Shown here piece after piece: positions 25,158-36,089 of a stretch of 64,000 nt of DNA. Both the position numbers and the translations under genes were made by a program. The notes below the pieces were generated by a model. The model worked only from the letters and a program-made list of their open reading frames with translations, was not told the origin of the DNA and did no database searches. The stretch lies in NCBI RefSeq assembly GCF_040412425.1, contig NC_089783.1:37764125-37828124 (forward strand), written 5' to 3'. The first letter of the stretch is position 1. Each line of letters starts with the position of its first letter. The stretch is from Macrobrachium rosenbergii (taxonomy: Eukaryota > Arthropoda > Malacostraca > Decapoda > Palaemonidae).

Positions 25158-25395
25158 TGTCGGTGTGTTTCGGCGAAATGGTTGTAGCAGGGGTCCCGTG
25201 GCATATAAATATAAGAAGCTTCGCAGGAAAAGATGAAAGGAAAGATCGTAGACCCTGATCTTTCGCCTTTATCTCAAGACCTGATCACAGCATGTGATGT
25301 ATTCGGAGAAATGGTTGTAGCACTGGTGTTGCATTGCTTTTTGTGATGTATTTAGGAGAAATGGTTGTAGCAGGGGTGTTGTATTGCTCTACGCA
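25158..25395. repeat. Short tandem-like repeat around GAAATGGTTGTAGCA
   Basis: The motif CGGAGAAATGGTTGTAGCA followed by GGGGTGTTGCATTGCT occurs at about 25172, 25304 and 25364. The last two are exactly 60 bp apart. Confidence 0.6.
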
Positions 25396-25437
25396 ATGTT
25401 CACGTTAACCTCGCCTCTCCACGTTGCATTTCCACAG

Positions 25438-25556
25438 GTTATTGTTCGAAAATTTATCACACAGATGAAGCTAAAGTGATTCGGTGGTCCGCGTGTAAGG
25501 CGAATGCGCACGCCGGGCCGATCTGGCTATCTGCTGGGAGAAGAAGCCTAGGGTAG
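25438..25556 (+). CDS. Candidate terminal coding exon of the + strand gene
   Basis: A strong acceptor (CTCTCCACGTTGCATTTCCACAG) ends at 25437. The frame two bases in reads YCSKIYHTDEAKVIRWSACK and ANAHAGPIWLSAGRRSLG to TAG at 25554-25556. The exon lies in a local GC-rich island (25.43-25.73 kb) in AT-rich surroundings. An AATAAA at 25976 gives an ordinary 3'UTR length. An internal donor GCGT|GTAAGG at 25494 is an alternative. No family was recognised. Confidence 0.35.
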
Positions 25557-25975
25557 TCAGGGCAGTAGCCTTGCACGTCTCTTCTCTTTTACCCGACTCA
25601 ATCACGTACACGTAGTGGGACGAAACCGAGAGGCCTCTTGGCCAGTTTTCGGTTCTTGTCTGCTTTTGAGGGGGCTTCAGGCGTCCTGAGTAACGGATCG
25701 TGCTGAAATTGCATATGGGACTGCAGATGACTCTAACTCCCTTTTCTTAGTTTACCTACGAGCGATTTCTCAAGCTCTTTAATATAAGAATTTCTTCACA
25801 TTTAGATGTAAATTTTTTTAAAACTTAATTGTCATATTCAAGAATAAAACCAACCAGTGACCTCTTTAAAATGTAAAGTGATTAATGCTAATTTAAATGT
25901 TATTCCATAAGCCTTTAAAAATCATCATATTCTTGTATTTAATTTATAATTAATATATTATTGTATAAAAGTTAT

Positions 25976-25981
25976 AATAAA
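25976..25981 (+). terminator. Polyadenylation signal AATAAA (+ strand), candidate 1
   Basis: AATAAA followed by A-rich DNA about 420 bp after the candidate stop at 25556. Confidence 0.35.
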
Positions 25982-27028
25982 ATTTTAAAAAAAGGACAAG
26001 GAAAGCATACAAGGGCCTGGTAACTTTGCTGTTCAGAGCATTTCCTTCTGTAAGTCGTCTGTTACCAGGTGGGACTGGGGAGGGCCTTGGCGGGCTTTCC
26101 TTTTCCTTTTTTTATTTTTTAAGTGTGAAACACTACTTATTGCACAATCATGACATTTGTGACCACCTAGTTGAACTTAGAACGCATTCCAGATGTTTAG
26201 AAAAACAGAATACGAAGAGTTTCGTTCCAATACTTTTGTAAAGGACGATCCGTCACGTTTTCTATGAGTTTCTTGCGTCGGGTGCGTTCAAAGTTTTCAG
26301 AAAATTGGTGTTTGATGATAATGATCATCATTGATTTTGGAGTGCAATCATATTTCCACTCAATTACAAAATTGACTGTGATCTAACTTTATGTATGGCA
26401 TTCAATCTTCTATAATTAAAGATATTACTGTATTTTTTCTTTTATTCTTCCAAATTTTGCATATAAAGTTTTACGTGCACACGGAAAAAGTGAATTCTAC
26501 TAGTTTTTTTAAGACTTCAAATTTTGGTTAGAGGTTTAAAGTATTGGTTAGAGGCTTGAAGTATTAGAGTAATTTATCAACTTGACAGATATCTTGCTTA
26601 TTTTTTGACGACTTGTTGCTGTGGATAGCACTGAAGATGTGGCTCTGTGAAATGACTAGTTACCCAACATGAAAATACCAGGGCAAACTTCAGTCCTTTT
26701 GACCCTGTGCTCCGAGTATATCACGTTGTTATACCGTTCTCATTCCATCAGTATAGGAGAATGAATGATTACTGTAAGGAGGAAGGGACTTGTCTAAATG
26801 AACTTTTGTACAACCAAGTGTTGAAAGCGAGGTTCATTTCATGGGTTCTTTGGCCCTTTCATTGGAGAGGACATAATGCATTTGCTGGTTCTAGGAGAGG
26901 GAGGGGGGCTATTGGGGAGAATACTCGGGAGTATGAACTCTAGATAGGGAGAACACTCATAGTTGTTAGGCGTGCTTATCTTTTTTTCTTTTCAATACTC
27001 GTTTTCTGTTTTGTAACCCTTGGGCAAG
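25982..27028 (+). other. Possible distal 3'UTR or intergenic DNA, no gene recognised
   Basis: Still T-rich on +. Short frames at 26026 and 26707 carry no recognisable features. Confidence 0.4.
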
Positions 27029-27034
27029 AATAAA
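27029..27034 (+). terminator. Polyadenylation signal AATAAA (+ strand), candidate 2
   Basis: AATAAA within GCAAGAATAAAACTAG. It faces a minus-strand AATAAA at 27058-27063, and the strand base skew changes at this point. Confidence 0.4.
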
Positions 27035-27057
27035 ACTAGAAAGTTTGCTCCATTTTC

Positions 27058-27063
27058 TTTATT
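27058..27063 (-). terminator. Polyadenylation signal AATAAA (- strand)
   Basis: TTTATT on +, i.e. GGAAATAAAG on the minus strand. It would end the minus-strand gene and overlap the convergent + strand end. Confidence 0.4.
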
Positions 27064-27329
27064 TCCTTGTTCGTTTAATACAAATTTCACTCAAAAAGAC
27101 AATGGCGTGAACGTAGTTACATATAAAACCTACTGATTTTAACCTGATAACGAAATACAGATGGCAATATTAACATTCAAGAGTTGCTGTAATGTATACT
27201 GTATAACAAGCACATAGCAAAGTTAAACAAGCATATTGTAACTGAATGAGTACAGCTGACATGCAATGAAGTTAACCTCTGAAAATTTTATGGGAGATTT
27301 CCATAGAAATACGTAAGAATTACAGAAAA

Positions 27330-28253
27330 TGGGGAAAGGGGGAAATAGTTTCACTTCTCAAACTCCAAGATATCTCAGTGTAGTTCGTAGCCAAAGATAT
27401 TTTAAGAAATCGAAGTGTTTGCTATAGAACATTTATATTTCGGTTACACTGCACACATCCAAACTGTGACTTACAACAATCTCTTGCATTTCATACGGCA
27501 ACTATTAAATCTAATTGAAAAGGTCTACTACTTACTCAAAATTGGCAGAGAAAACAGTGTGAAGACCTAAACACCATTCCACATTAAAAGCTTTGCAGCA
27601 CTGTGCTCTTCCAAGACCTGGCTTAGAAAACATACGATTTCATCAAGAAATTTACTTTTTTATTTACCGTAAGCTTGTTATTAATTAGCGATATCAAGTT
27701 CTAAACGCATTGAGATTTAGAATTAAGTTACAGATGACCTTTGGAACCAAAGGTTTACTTCATGTGAGGGGTCAGCCATTCTTGCTAAACTGACTAACCC
27801 TCCAGACGGAATAGATTTATGGTGTCAAAGGTCATCTAAAACTGCGTTCAAAAGCTCAGTTATACGTATATAACTTAACATCGCTAATTAATAACAAGTT
27901 TAGCTTACAGTTACTAAAAAAATGAAGTGGCTTGATAAAATTGTATAAGGTTTTCTATCTAGCTCTTGTAGGGGTATAGTGATACAGTGTTTTCTGTGGG
28001 AAGGTGCTTAGGTCTTCACGTCATCTTTCCTTTACCAATTTCGAATAAGAAATAGGCCTCATCAAGTACCTTTAATAGTTGTAATAGGAAATACAAAAGA
28101 TATTGCATTGGGAAGTTAAGTTTCGAGATGTATAATGAACAGAACATAACTGCCGTATAGGAAACACTCCGATTTCTTAAAATATCTTTGGCTAAGAACT
28201 ACACAAAAATCTCAGAAAATCCTAATTTGAGACGAAGTAAACCTTTTCCCCAT
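27330..28253. repeat. Large imperfect inverted repeat (about 0.92 kb)
   Basis: Two arms of roughly 450 bp are centred near 27,785 with almost no spacer. Matching pairs include TAGCCAAAGATATTTTAAGA (left, 27400) with its complement at 28170, GAAGACCTAAACACC (27560) at 28010, CTTGTTATTAATTAGCGAT (27673) at 27885, and AGATGACCTTTG (27732-27743) with CAAAGGTCATCT (27826-27837). The arms are well diverged. It lies in the predicted 3'UTR of the minus-strand gene. Confidence 0.8.
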
Positions 28254-28484
28254 ACCTAATGAATGACATTTAGGTCTTCAAAACAGTACACACAAACACT
28301 TTAAACAAATCAGTGAAAAGACCTTAAAATGACAATCTTCAACATACAATTGAGTACTTGACCCTACTGATCATTTTAAATCTATCCTACAGTTTGATGT
28401 CTAAATGATCTTTTTAAATTTAAATTGCTTTTATCATAACCCTTGGAGACTGAAAACAGAAAGCTAACCGGAAGCTGACCCCAT

Positions 28485-28672
28485 TAGGCTGCGTCCACAC
28501 GATCGAACTTTGTTTAATGTGACGTCAGCAGCAGAGAAACCGCGGTCAAAGTTCTGGTTTGCCCGTGGTTTCATCGTCTATGACGTCATCTACACCCTTA
28601 ATCGCCATCCACCCACAAAACTGGTAACTGTCTCCCTGCCGTGCATTTGCCCCTCGTGTGGAAGAGGCTATA
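28485..28672. mobile_element. Small TIR MITE candidate
   Basis: The ends TAGGCTGCGTCCACACGA and TCGTGTGGAAGAGGCTA are inverted repeats of about 17 bp flanked by TA. The interior has TGTGACGTCAGC and TATGACGTCATC as an inner inverted pair. No coding capacity. Confidence 0.55.
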
Positions 28673-30009
28673 GTTAAAACTTAAAGACAAAACTTAAAGA
28701 CTATCTACTAAGTTTTTAGCACTCATTCAAGAAAAAAAAAAGTAAAGTTTTTTTAAATCTTAAAAATAACCCTACTATACATTTTTCAAACATCCCCTTT
28801 AATCTCTCTCTTGCTCAAGGATCTCATACATTTATATATTACTCCCTCCTTTGGAATACCTGAGATTTTCTATTCCTGAAACTATACCACCAAAGGTTAA
28901 TTAAGCTACTTTGAACATCATCTCCTCAAAACAGTCCTTCCACCTTACAAATATTCCTTCCTACAACATGGTTCTTCCTTCCCACAAGCTTCATTCTACC
29001 AGTTTATGCATTACCTTACCGAAGTTTCCTCTACAAACCACTCGATATTCATAATCCTTCACTATCATACAAGTAACTATGCCTTCTTTAAGCTTTGCTA
29101 GACTTTCCTTCGATTACAGAGCCTTCGAAAACATGATTTCTTTGACGAAATTTATGCTGTCAAGCCAAGCACTAAGGTACTTGCAGTCATTCAGCAATAT
29201 TTTGAAAACTTCCCTAAAGAGCTACCTTTTCTGAAAACAAAATCTAGCACTAGTCAACCATTTCCTTTAAAAAAAATCCCACTGTAAGCCTATCATATTT
29301 ACAACTTGTGCAAGCTTTTCCATTAAAAATTATCCCTTCTGGAACCCTTTCAATTTCAGTACATGAACCTCAACAAATTTTTCTGTCATCAAAATTTCCT
29401 TCTAAGCCTTTCATTAGGAACTGCTTCTATTAGCCTTAAAAAAATTCCCATTTAAGGACATTTGAGAATTATTTTCCTTATATAAGCACTAATCTGCAAA
29501 ACCTTAACATACAAAAGTTATCTAAACCGTTTACTTGACCTTTCACTGATAAGAATAGGAACACGAAACAGAATACAAGACATCAGTTCAATATAACATA
29601 TAACTTTCCTACAAAATGAGAATATACTGCACTCAAACACAGCAGATAATTGGTTTTGAAAAGTCTACGCTCTATTCACATTTTGTCTTTCTGAGGCAAG
29701 TATCCAAAAGTTACTGGATGAATTAAGAACTGCTAATTAAAGTATATAAAATTCATTGCTACAATAAACAAGGCTTGGCATAGCAACGTGACTGCCTTAC
29801 TAAGCAACTTGAGGTTTTCCATAAAGCTTAAAATCGAAACATTCACAGTGAATCGCTATACGAAACTAAATGCCTGGAGGAGAACATTTGATGGAAACTA
29901 GTAAGTGACTTGGAAAAGAATGAACACAATACGATCGGGACTTTATTGGGGACTTTAAAATATTATGGTGGATATTAAACCTAGATAAGAGAGAAAGAGA
30001 GAGAGAGAG
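28673..30009 (-). other. Predicted 3'UTR or intergenic, nothing recognised
   Basis: C- and A-rich on +, without repeats or open frames of note. Confidence 0.4.
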
Positions 30010-30334
30010 GGGGGCGGCAATGGCTAAGCGCTGGGACATATGGGGTCATTCAGCGCTGAAAGGGAAATTGGTTGCGATAAGGTTTGAAAGGTGTAACAGG
30101 CCGAAAGACTAGCAGTTGCACTATGAAACAATTGTTAGAGGGGTGGAGAGTGAAACAACTGTTAGAGAGGTGGAAAGTCAGATGGAAGAAAGCAAATATG
30201 AACGAAGGCATAAGTAAAAGAAATGAAAGAGGTTGCAGCTAGGGGCCGAAGGGACGCTGCAAAGACCCTTATGTAATGAAGTAAAGCCTACAGTGCACCA
30301 CGTGAGGTCACGTGCCTTGACGGCACTACCTCCC

Positions 30335-30337
<3 letters not shown>
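30010..30337 (-). mobile_element. SINE-like retroposon, copy b
   Basis: The same family as 18355-18681, in reverse. It shows AAGCGCTGGGACATATGGGGTCATTCAGC, given here as GTCATTCAGCGCTGAAA, then GCAGTTGCACTATGAA, AGGGGCCGAAGGGACG and AGTGCACCACGTGAGG. An internal duplication of GAAACAAnTGTTAGAGnGGTGG (30125-30175) is private to this copy. Both sides are (GA)n, so it sits inside a GA microsatellite. Confidence 0.8.

Positions 30338-30405
<68 letters not shown>
30338..30405. repeat. (GA)n microsatellite
   Basis: Pure GA tract directly abutting the 5' end of SINE copy b. Confidence 0.95.
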
Positions 30406-30408
<3 letters not shown>

Positions 30409-30502
30409 TCAAACATGTTTCTGTCTGATGACAGCTTAACTCTTTACTTGCTTTCAATATTTGATGTTAGGTCATCAAAACTCAGTTTTCAAGGCAACTA
30501 CT

Positions 30503-32268
30503 GTTTCTGGCAAACATTTGAGGGCAATACAATAGTGTTTCTGGCAAACATTTGGGGGCAATACAGTAGTGTTTCTGGCAAAAATTTGGAGGCAATACAG
30601 TAGTGTTTCTGGCAAACATTTGGGGGCAATACAGTACTGTTTCTGGCAAACGTTTGAGGGCAATACAGTGCTGTTTCTGACAAACATTTGGGGGCAATAC
30701 AGTAGTGTTTCTGGCAAACATTTGGGGAAAATACAGTAGTGTTTCTGGAAAACAATTTGGGGGCAATACAGCAGTGTTTCTGGTAAACATTTGGGGAAAA
30801 TACAGTAGTGTTTCTGGAAAACAATTTGGGGGCAATACAGCAGTGCTTCTAACAAACATTTTTGGGCAATACAGTAGTGTTTCTGAAAAACATTTGAGGG
30901 TAATACAGTAGTGTTTCTGAATAACATTTGAGGGTCACACAGTAGTGTTTCTGAAAACATTGAGGGTGATATAGTAGTATTTCTGGCAAACACTTGGGGG
31001 CAATACAGTAGTGTTTCTGGCAAACATTTAGGGGTAATACAGTAGTGTTTCTGGCAAACAATTTGGGGACAATACAGAAGTGGTTCTGGCATACAATTTG
31101 GGGACAATACAGTAGTGTTTCTGGCAAACATTTGAGGGCAATACAGTAGTGTTTCTGGCAAACATTTGGGGGCAATACAGTAGAGTTTCTGACAAACATT
31201 TGGGGTGGGCAATACAGTAGTGTTTCTGGCAAACATTTGGGGCAATACAGTAGTGTTTCTGGCAAACATTTGAGGCAATACAATAGTTGTTTCTAGCAAA
31301 CATTTGGGGGCAATACTTAATTGTTTCTGGCAAAAATTTAGGGGAAATATTCAAGTGTTTCTGGCAAAAATTTGGGGGCAATACAGTAGTGTTTCTGTCA
31401 AGCATTTAGGGGCAGCACAGTAGTGTTTCTGGAAAACAATTTGGGGGCAATACAGAAATGTTTCTGGCAAACATTTGGGGGCAATACAGTAGTGTTTCTG
31501 GCAAACATTTGGGGGCAATACAGTAGTGTTTCTGGCAAACATTTGGGGTCAATACAGTAGTGTTTCTGGCAAACATTTGGGGTCAATACAGTAGTGTTTC
31601 TGGCAAACATTTGGGGGCAATACAGTAGTGTTTCTGGCAAACATTTGGGGGCAATACTTAAGTGTTTCTGGCAAAAATTTGGGGGCAATACAGTAATGTT
31701 TCTGTCAAGCATTTAGGGGCAGTACAGTAGTGTTTCTGGAAAACAATTTGGGGGCAATACAGAAGTGTTTCTGGCAAACATTTGGGGGCAATACAGTAGT
31801 GTTTCTGGTAAACATTTGGGGGCAATACAGTAGTGTTTCTGGCAAACATTTGGGGGCAATACTGAAGTGTTTCTGGCAAACATTTGGGGCAATACAGTAG
31901 TGTTTCTGGTAAACATTTGGGGGCAATACAGTAGTGTTTCTGGCAAACATTTGGGGGCAATACAGTAGTGTTTCTGGCAAACATTTGGGGGCACTACAGT
32001 AGTGTTTCTGGCAAACATTTGGGAGCAATACAGTAGTGTTTCTGGCAAACGTTTGGGGGCAACACAGAAGTGTTTCTGGCAAACATTTGAGGGCAATACA
32101 ATAGTGTTTCTGGCAAACATTTGAGGGCAATACAATAGTGTTTCTGGCAAACATTTGAGGGCAATACAGTAGTGTTTCTGTCAAACATTTGGGGGAATGC
32201 AGTAGTGATTCTGGCAAACATTTGTGAGCAGTACAGTAGTGTTTTATTCAAACATTTTGGGGGCAATC
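30503..32268. repeat. 34-bp minisatellite, about 52 units
   Basis: The consensus unit is GCAAACATTTGGGGGCAATA followed by CAGTAGTGTTTCTG (34 bp). Because 34 is not a multiple of 3 and the unit has no stop in any minus-strand phase, minus frames of 100-274 codons run through it (repeating QMFARNTTVLPPN, VCQKHYCIAPK and CLPETLLYCPQ). I judge these artefacts, not a protein. A roughly 307-bp (nine-unit) higher-order duplication is visible: the variant TCAAGCATTTAGGGGC occurs at 31398 and 31705. It lies just downstream of the predicted minus-strand stop codon. Confidence 0.9.
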
Positions 32269-32478
32269 AAAGGTTTTCATTTATTTAACCTATTAATAGG
32301 GTTCTTCCAGCAACAGCACTGATCTTGGGTGATTGAAGCGATTAAGAGCAGCAATTCTGTCAAAATGCTGCTGCGAGAGAACTGATCTCAAAGCAGCCAT
32401 GAAATGATGACCAGTCAGATGAAACTATACATATGACCTCTGGATTTTTCATCTGCGAGACAAAACTCGTATATTTAT

Positions 32479-32516
32479 CTAATGGTCTGAAGTTCTAGTA
32501 TAAGAAATTTCAACAA
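32479..32516 (-). CDS. Candidate last coding exon of the minus-strand gene
   Basis: A strong minus-strand acceptor (CCTTTTCACTCATACCTCATTCTGCAG, in parts: TTTTCACTC then CCTCATTCTGCAG) precedes 32516. Entering with two bases, as the exon at 34018-34114 requires, the frame reads VVEISYTRTSDH and stops at TAG (32481-32479). An alternative downstream frame ending at TAA 32293-32295 (SQQHFDRIAALNRFNHPRS then VLLLEEPY) is also open. Its entry through an acceptor at GAGATCAG|TTCTC would also match phase, so the true C-terminus is undecided. Confidence 0.38.
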
Positions 32517-33617
32517 CTGCAGAATGAGGTATGAGTGAAAAGGAAATGGATACAGTGATATAGCAACAAACTGTGAACATAAGTAAGCGATACATCAAGT
32601 ATATGAACAAAATTTGTATACTGAATGGAAATTAAATTTTTTTCAAGCTGGTGAGTAAAGCTATTAACCTGACAGTCACACCCAATATAAATTGTTTAAT
32701 GTTTCTGCAATTTTACAAAAAAAAAAAAAAAAAACGGAGATTCTCTTACAATGATTTAACAAGTCTTAGGGAAACTTTTGCCTCAATTGTTGAAAATCTA
32801 TAAATGACATGTCAAATTAAGCAGCTAAAAATTTCAGTGGGAGATGTGTACTGTTATGCACTTCGTAGGCCTAAGTATCACATTTTAAGGCACCAAATTC
32901 CCTCACTTTTACAAAGACACACGCAAGAATATATGAAGTGCTGTATGTTATCTTATTTCCATACAATTGGTCAAATTAATTTTATAAACTGCTTACTAAT
33001 TTGTTTCAGGACTAAATTAATTACAGTAAAAGCTTATGACTTTCAGTCTGTAAACATAAATTACATCCAAATGTTAATCTAGACCAAAAGCATTTACTTG
33101 CCAACAGTCACTTAACACATTTTAAAGCATCTGAAATTACATGAATTAGCTGAACATATACGAGTAAACTGTGTAACTCTTGACACTTCAGAAACAGTTT
33201 GAGATCTTACAGCAAAACTACTGTTATTTACTCTAAAATAACAACAGTTAAAAAGTCAGTCCTTTCTATTTTCATTGAGCATCTTAGTACTCTACCGAGA
33301 TAAAACAGAAGTCCAGTAATAGCTTGTATCAAAAACTACGATGTTAACAGGACAGAATGGAAAACAGGACAGAATTGAAAACATTAACATCAAATGATCT
33401 CGAATAATGGAGCACTAAACAGACATGACGGTAAAGAATTTAAACCAAGAGTCTGCGGAAACAATCATGACAATGCGTCTAACAATAAAGGAGTGCATAT
33501 CCTGTTCATTACTCAATACAGTATATAAATTATATGAAGCATTTCAATTAAAATACTGCCTAATAAAAAAATTCAGCTGGGTATAATTCCATCGTCCCCC
33601 CCCCCCACCAAAAATAA
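32517..33617 (-). other. Probable intron, nothing recognised
   Basis: Poly(A) run at 32717-32735 and poly(C) at 33596-33606. The 92-codon + frame at 32804 has no features supporting a gene. Confidence 0.4.
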
Positions 33618-33628
33618 CTTCCAAGATA

Positions 33629-33825
33629 TGAACAGAACTAAATATAGAATTTAGGCCAAGAGCTGGGACCTATGAGGTCATTCAGCGCAGAAACGGAAAT
33701 TGACGGTAAAAGGTTTGAAAGGCGTAACAGAAGGAAAATCCCGCAGTTGCACTATGAATCAATTGATAGGAGAGGGTGGAAAGTAAGATGGAAGAAAGAG
33801 AATCTGAAAGGAGGTACAGTAAAAG
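33629..33825 (-). mobile_element. SINE-like retroposon, copy c (5'-truncated)
   Basis: The 3' two-thirds of the family: GGCCAAGAGCTGGGACCTAT, GTCATTCAGCGCAGAAACGG and GCAGTTGCACTATGAATC. It ends inside the element at GGTACAGTAAAAG. A perfect 11-bp target duplication CTTCCAAGATA flanks it at 33618-33628 and 33826-33836, which proves insertion as a truncated unit. Confidence 0.88.
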
Positions 33826-34017
33826 CTTCCAAGATACAAATTACTCATTAAGTGCACTGACATAACACTTTTTCAAGTCCAATAACAGACTTGCAACGAC
33901 TACTTAGGGATTCGTAACAACATGAAAAAAGTACAAACTAATACAAGAGCAGCCCTCTATTGAGGCAGAACCCAGAAGTTAAGCAATGAAATTATTAATA
34001 CATTTATATATTCTTAC

Positions 34018-34114
34018 CACTGCAAGGACCTTTTGGACTGTGCAGTTCTTGCATAACAATGAGTGGTTCTCCCTTTGGGGAAATTCCAAGTGGAAACATT
34101 GTTTTTATTGGCTT
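34018..34114 (-). CDS. Best-supported exon of the minus-strand gene
   Basis: On the minus strand the acceptor TTTACTCTTACAG precedes 34114, and the donor CAGTG|GTAAGAATA follows 34018. This 97-nt exon is open in the frame reading KPIKTMFPLGISPKGEPLIV then MQELHSPKGPCS. It joins in phase both to the upstream exon 34986-35016 (ends phase 0) and to the downstream exon at 32516 (enters with two bases). No protein family was recognised. Confidence 0.5.
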
Positions 34115-34985
34115 CTGTAAGAGTAAATTATGCAAGGTTGAACAAATGGTTCACATTTAAGAAATTAATAGTATATTTATCACAGTCAGCCTGGGTACTG
34201 ACGGAGTAACCCTTCAAGTTTGTGGATGAGTACGTCTTCGCATTGTTGATGTCAGGGATGAGAAATCTGTTGTGACAGTTGTAGAGCTCTCAGTGGAGAG
34301 ATTCAGTGACAATGATTTTGATTAATAGTGCTAGTGCCATCTTTGCAACTGGGATTTTGGAGACTCCCAAAATGAGATGATTATGGGCACGACATAAATA
34401 CAAGGGGAACCTAATTTGTGATTATGGAAGGAACCCCTCACTGCACCAAAGTTGAACCTTGTGAAGTTTACTTTTTTCATTTCTGTCTGACTTTGAAATG
34501 ATAACAGCTCAAAGTTTAGCATTTTTTTTTTAGTTTATAAGTGCATGTGAATATTTGTTACTGTATGAAAATGTTAACATATATAGTGTTAAGTGCTGGT
34601 CTTCTTGCCCCAGTAACTCCAGGTAACTAAACTACTACATCGTGGCATGGTTTCAAGGTAGTTCAGAGATCATCTGCTCAAGATATGCAGTTTAAATAAA
34701 AACTCTTCATGGTTCTTCATTCAATGTAGTCCAACTGATGTCTGAAGATTTTCATGCCGAGATAAGACTAGATGGATGAAGCTAATTTTATCCAGTTATG
34801 ACATTTCACACCTGTGAAAAGAAAAAGTAATTGTTAGACAAGTTATATTCTCATAATCTTCATATTTTACTGAGTACATCATTAACAGACCAATGTTATA
34901 CCAATAAGGTTTTTCACACCAACAGGCTCAAGTTGTTTTGTAGCCTACTTGATTTGATATACCAAATATAAAAGTAAAGACTTAC

Positions 34986-35016
34986 CAACTCCTGAGCATA
35001 ATAAAGAGCTAATTGT
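34986..35016 (-). CDS. Candidate small exon of the minus-strand gene
   Basis: The donor GAGTTG|GTAAGTC is a perfect consensus, and the acceptor AATGTTTTTAACTAG is moderate. The 31-nt exon reads QLALYYAQEL and leads in frame into KPIKTMFPLG of the next exon. An alternative exon after TTTTTCTTTTCACAG at about 34811 would read VKCHNWIKLASSI and stop. Confidence 0.35.
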
Positions 35017-36089
35017 CTAGTTAAAAACATTAACTTAAATGTTCAAATATATATGGTAAGCAGGTAATCCACAAACATCGTATGTTAAAATAAAATTCAT
35101 TAACCCAACCTACACTAATCCACTGACTAACCTATCTTGTCCAAGGGACTAGCATTTTACCTTGGTCCACCAACAAACAGCTGAACTTTAAAACCATTTA
35201 ATAACTTCCCTGACTTAATCCACTGAGTAATCCTGCCAGCTCAATATAATGCAGACACCCGCCTAATCATGTTAATCCACAGGTTAGCATATCATACAGG
35301 ATGTCAGACTAATATAGTCTAGATTAACACTGAATTTAATAGATTAAACTATCCTTCACTAACTCACTGAATTTCACACACTAACCTATCCTACATTAAC
35401 CCAGTAACTTTATAGCTAACTTCACACATTTTGTGTCAACTTTCATTTTGTGCCTCACACATGTAAAATAAAGTAGGGTACATTTACTGTATTCAGGTTC
35501 AAAATATCATGAAAAGCTTTATGTAGTAGCATAAAAATAAAATTTACAGCAAGCAATACATGAAAAACATTGCTATGCCCTCAAACCCTGAAGCTGACTA
35601 AATTTAAAGTTTTATGACCAACAAGTTCGGCTACAATCAGTTGATGGAATCATTCATCTTGAACAATGAATAAATTCTACCTTGATGAATTACAAAACTA
35701 CCTTAATCTGTTGACTAACTTATCGTGTTTACATTGCGCATGGAAACACATGAAAAGTTTTACAATCTTGAAAGGACTTCCACACTCAAAGTTTTGTGAG
35801 CTGATTAAGAACTACACGATTGTCAGACCTCCAAGGTTTGAAGGTGTTCATTTTCTAAATCGAATTTCTTAATTGCCTGTGTACCTTGCTGTCAACATTT
35901 TGGTCCTAAGACTCTAACAGTTGAATAAGAACATTGTTAACTTGTGAAATGTTTATAAGAACAAGAAAGTTCTAACCACCTATTCCTGTTGGGCAAATGA
36001 TGCTACAACCTCTCATAACCTAAATGTATTCATATTCAGAAACCCTACAATAAAAATCCTAAGCAGATGGCCCACAGGTGTGCACAAGT
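35017..36089 (-). other. Probable intron with degenerate repeats
   Basis: Between 35.1 and 35.4 kb, fragments like AATCCACTGACTAACCTATC recur every 60-90 bp in diverged form. No gene. Confidence 0.35.

Noticed and set aside
30475..32266. Minus-strand ORFs up to 274 codons
   Set aside because: They are translations of a 34-bp minisatellite with no stop in any phase. The 34-residue period and overlapping open frames in all three phases show an artefact.
30503..32268. CRISPR array
   Set aside because: Repeats are contiguous 34-bp units without unique spacers, and the genome is eukaryotic.
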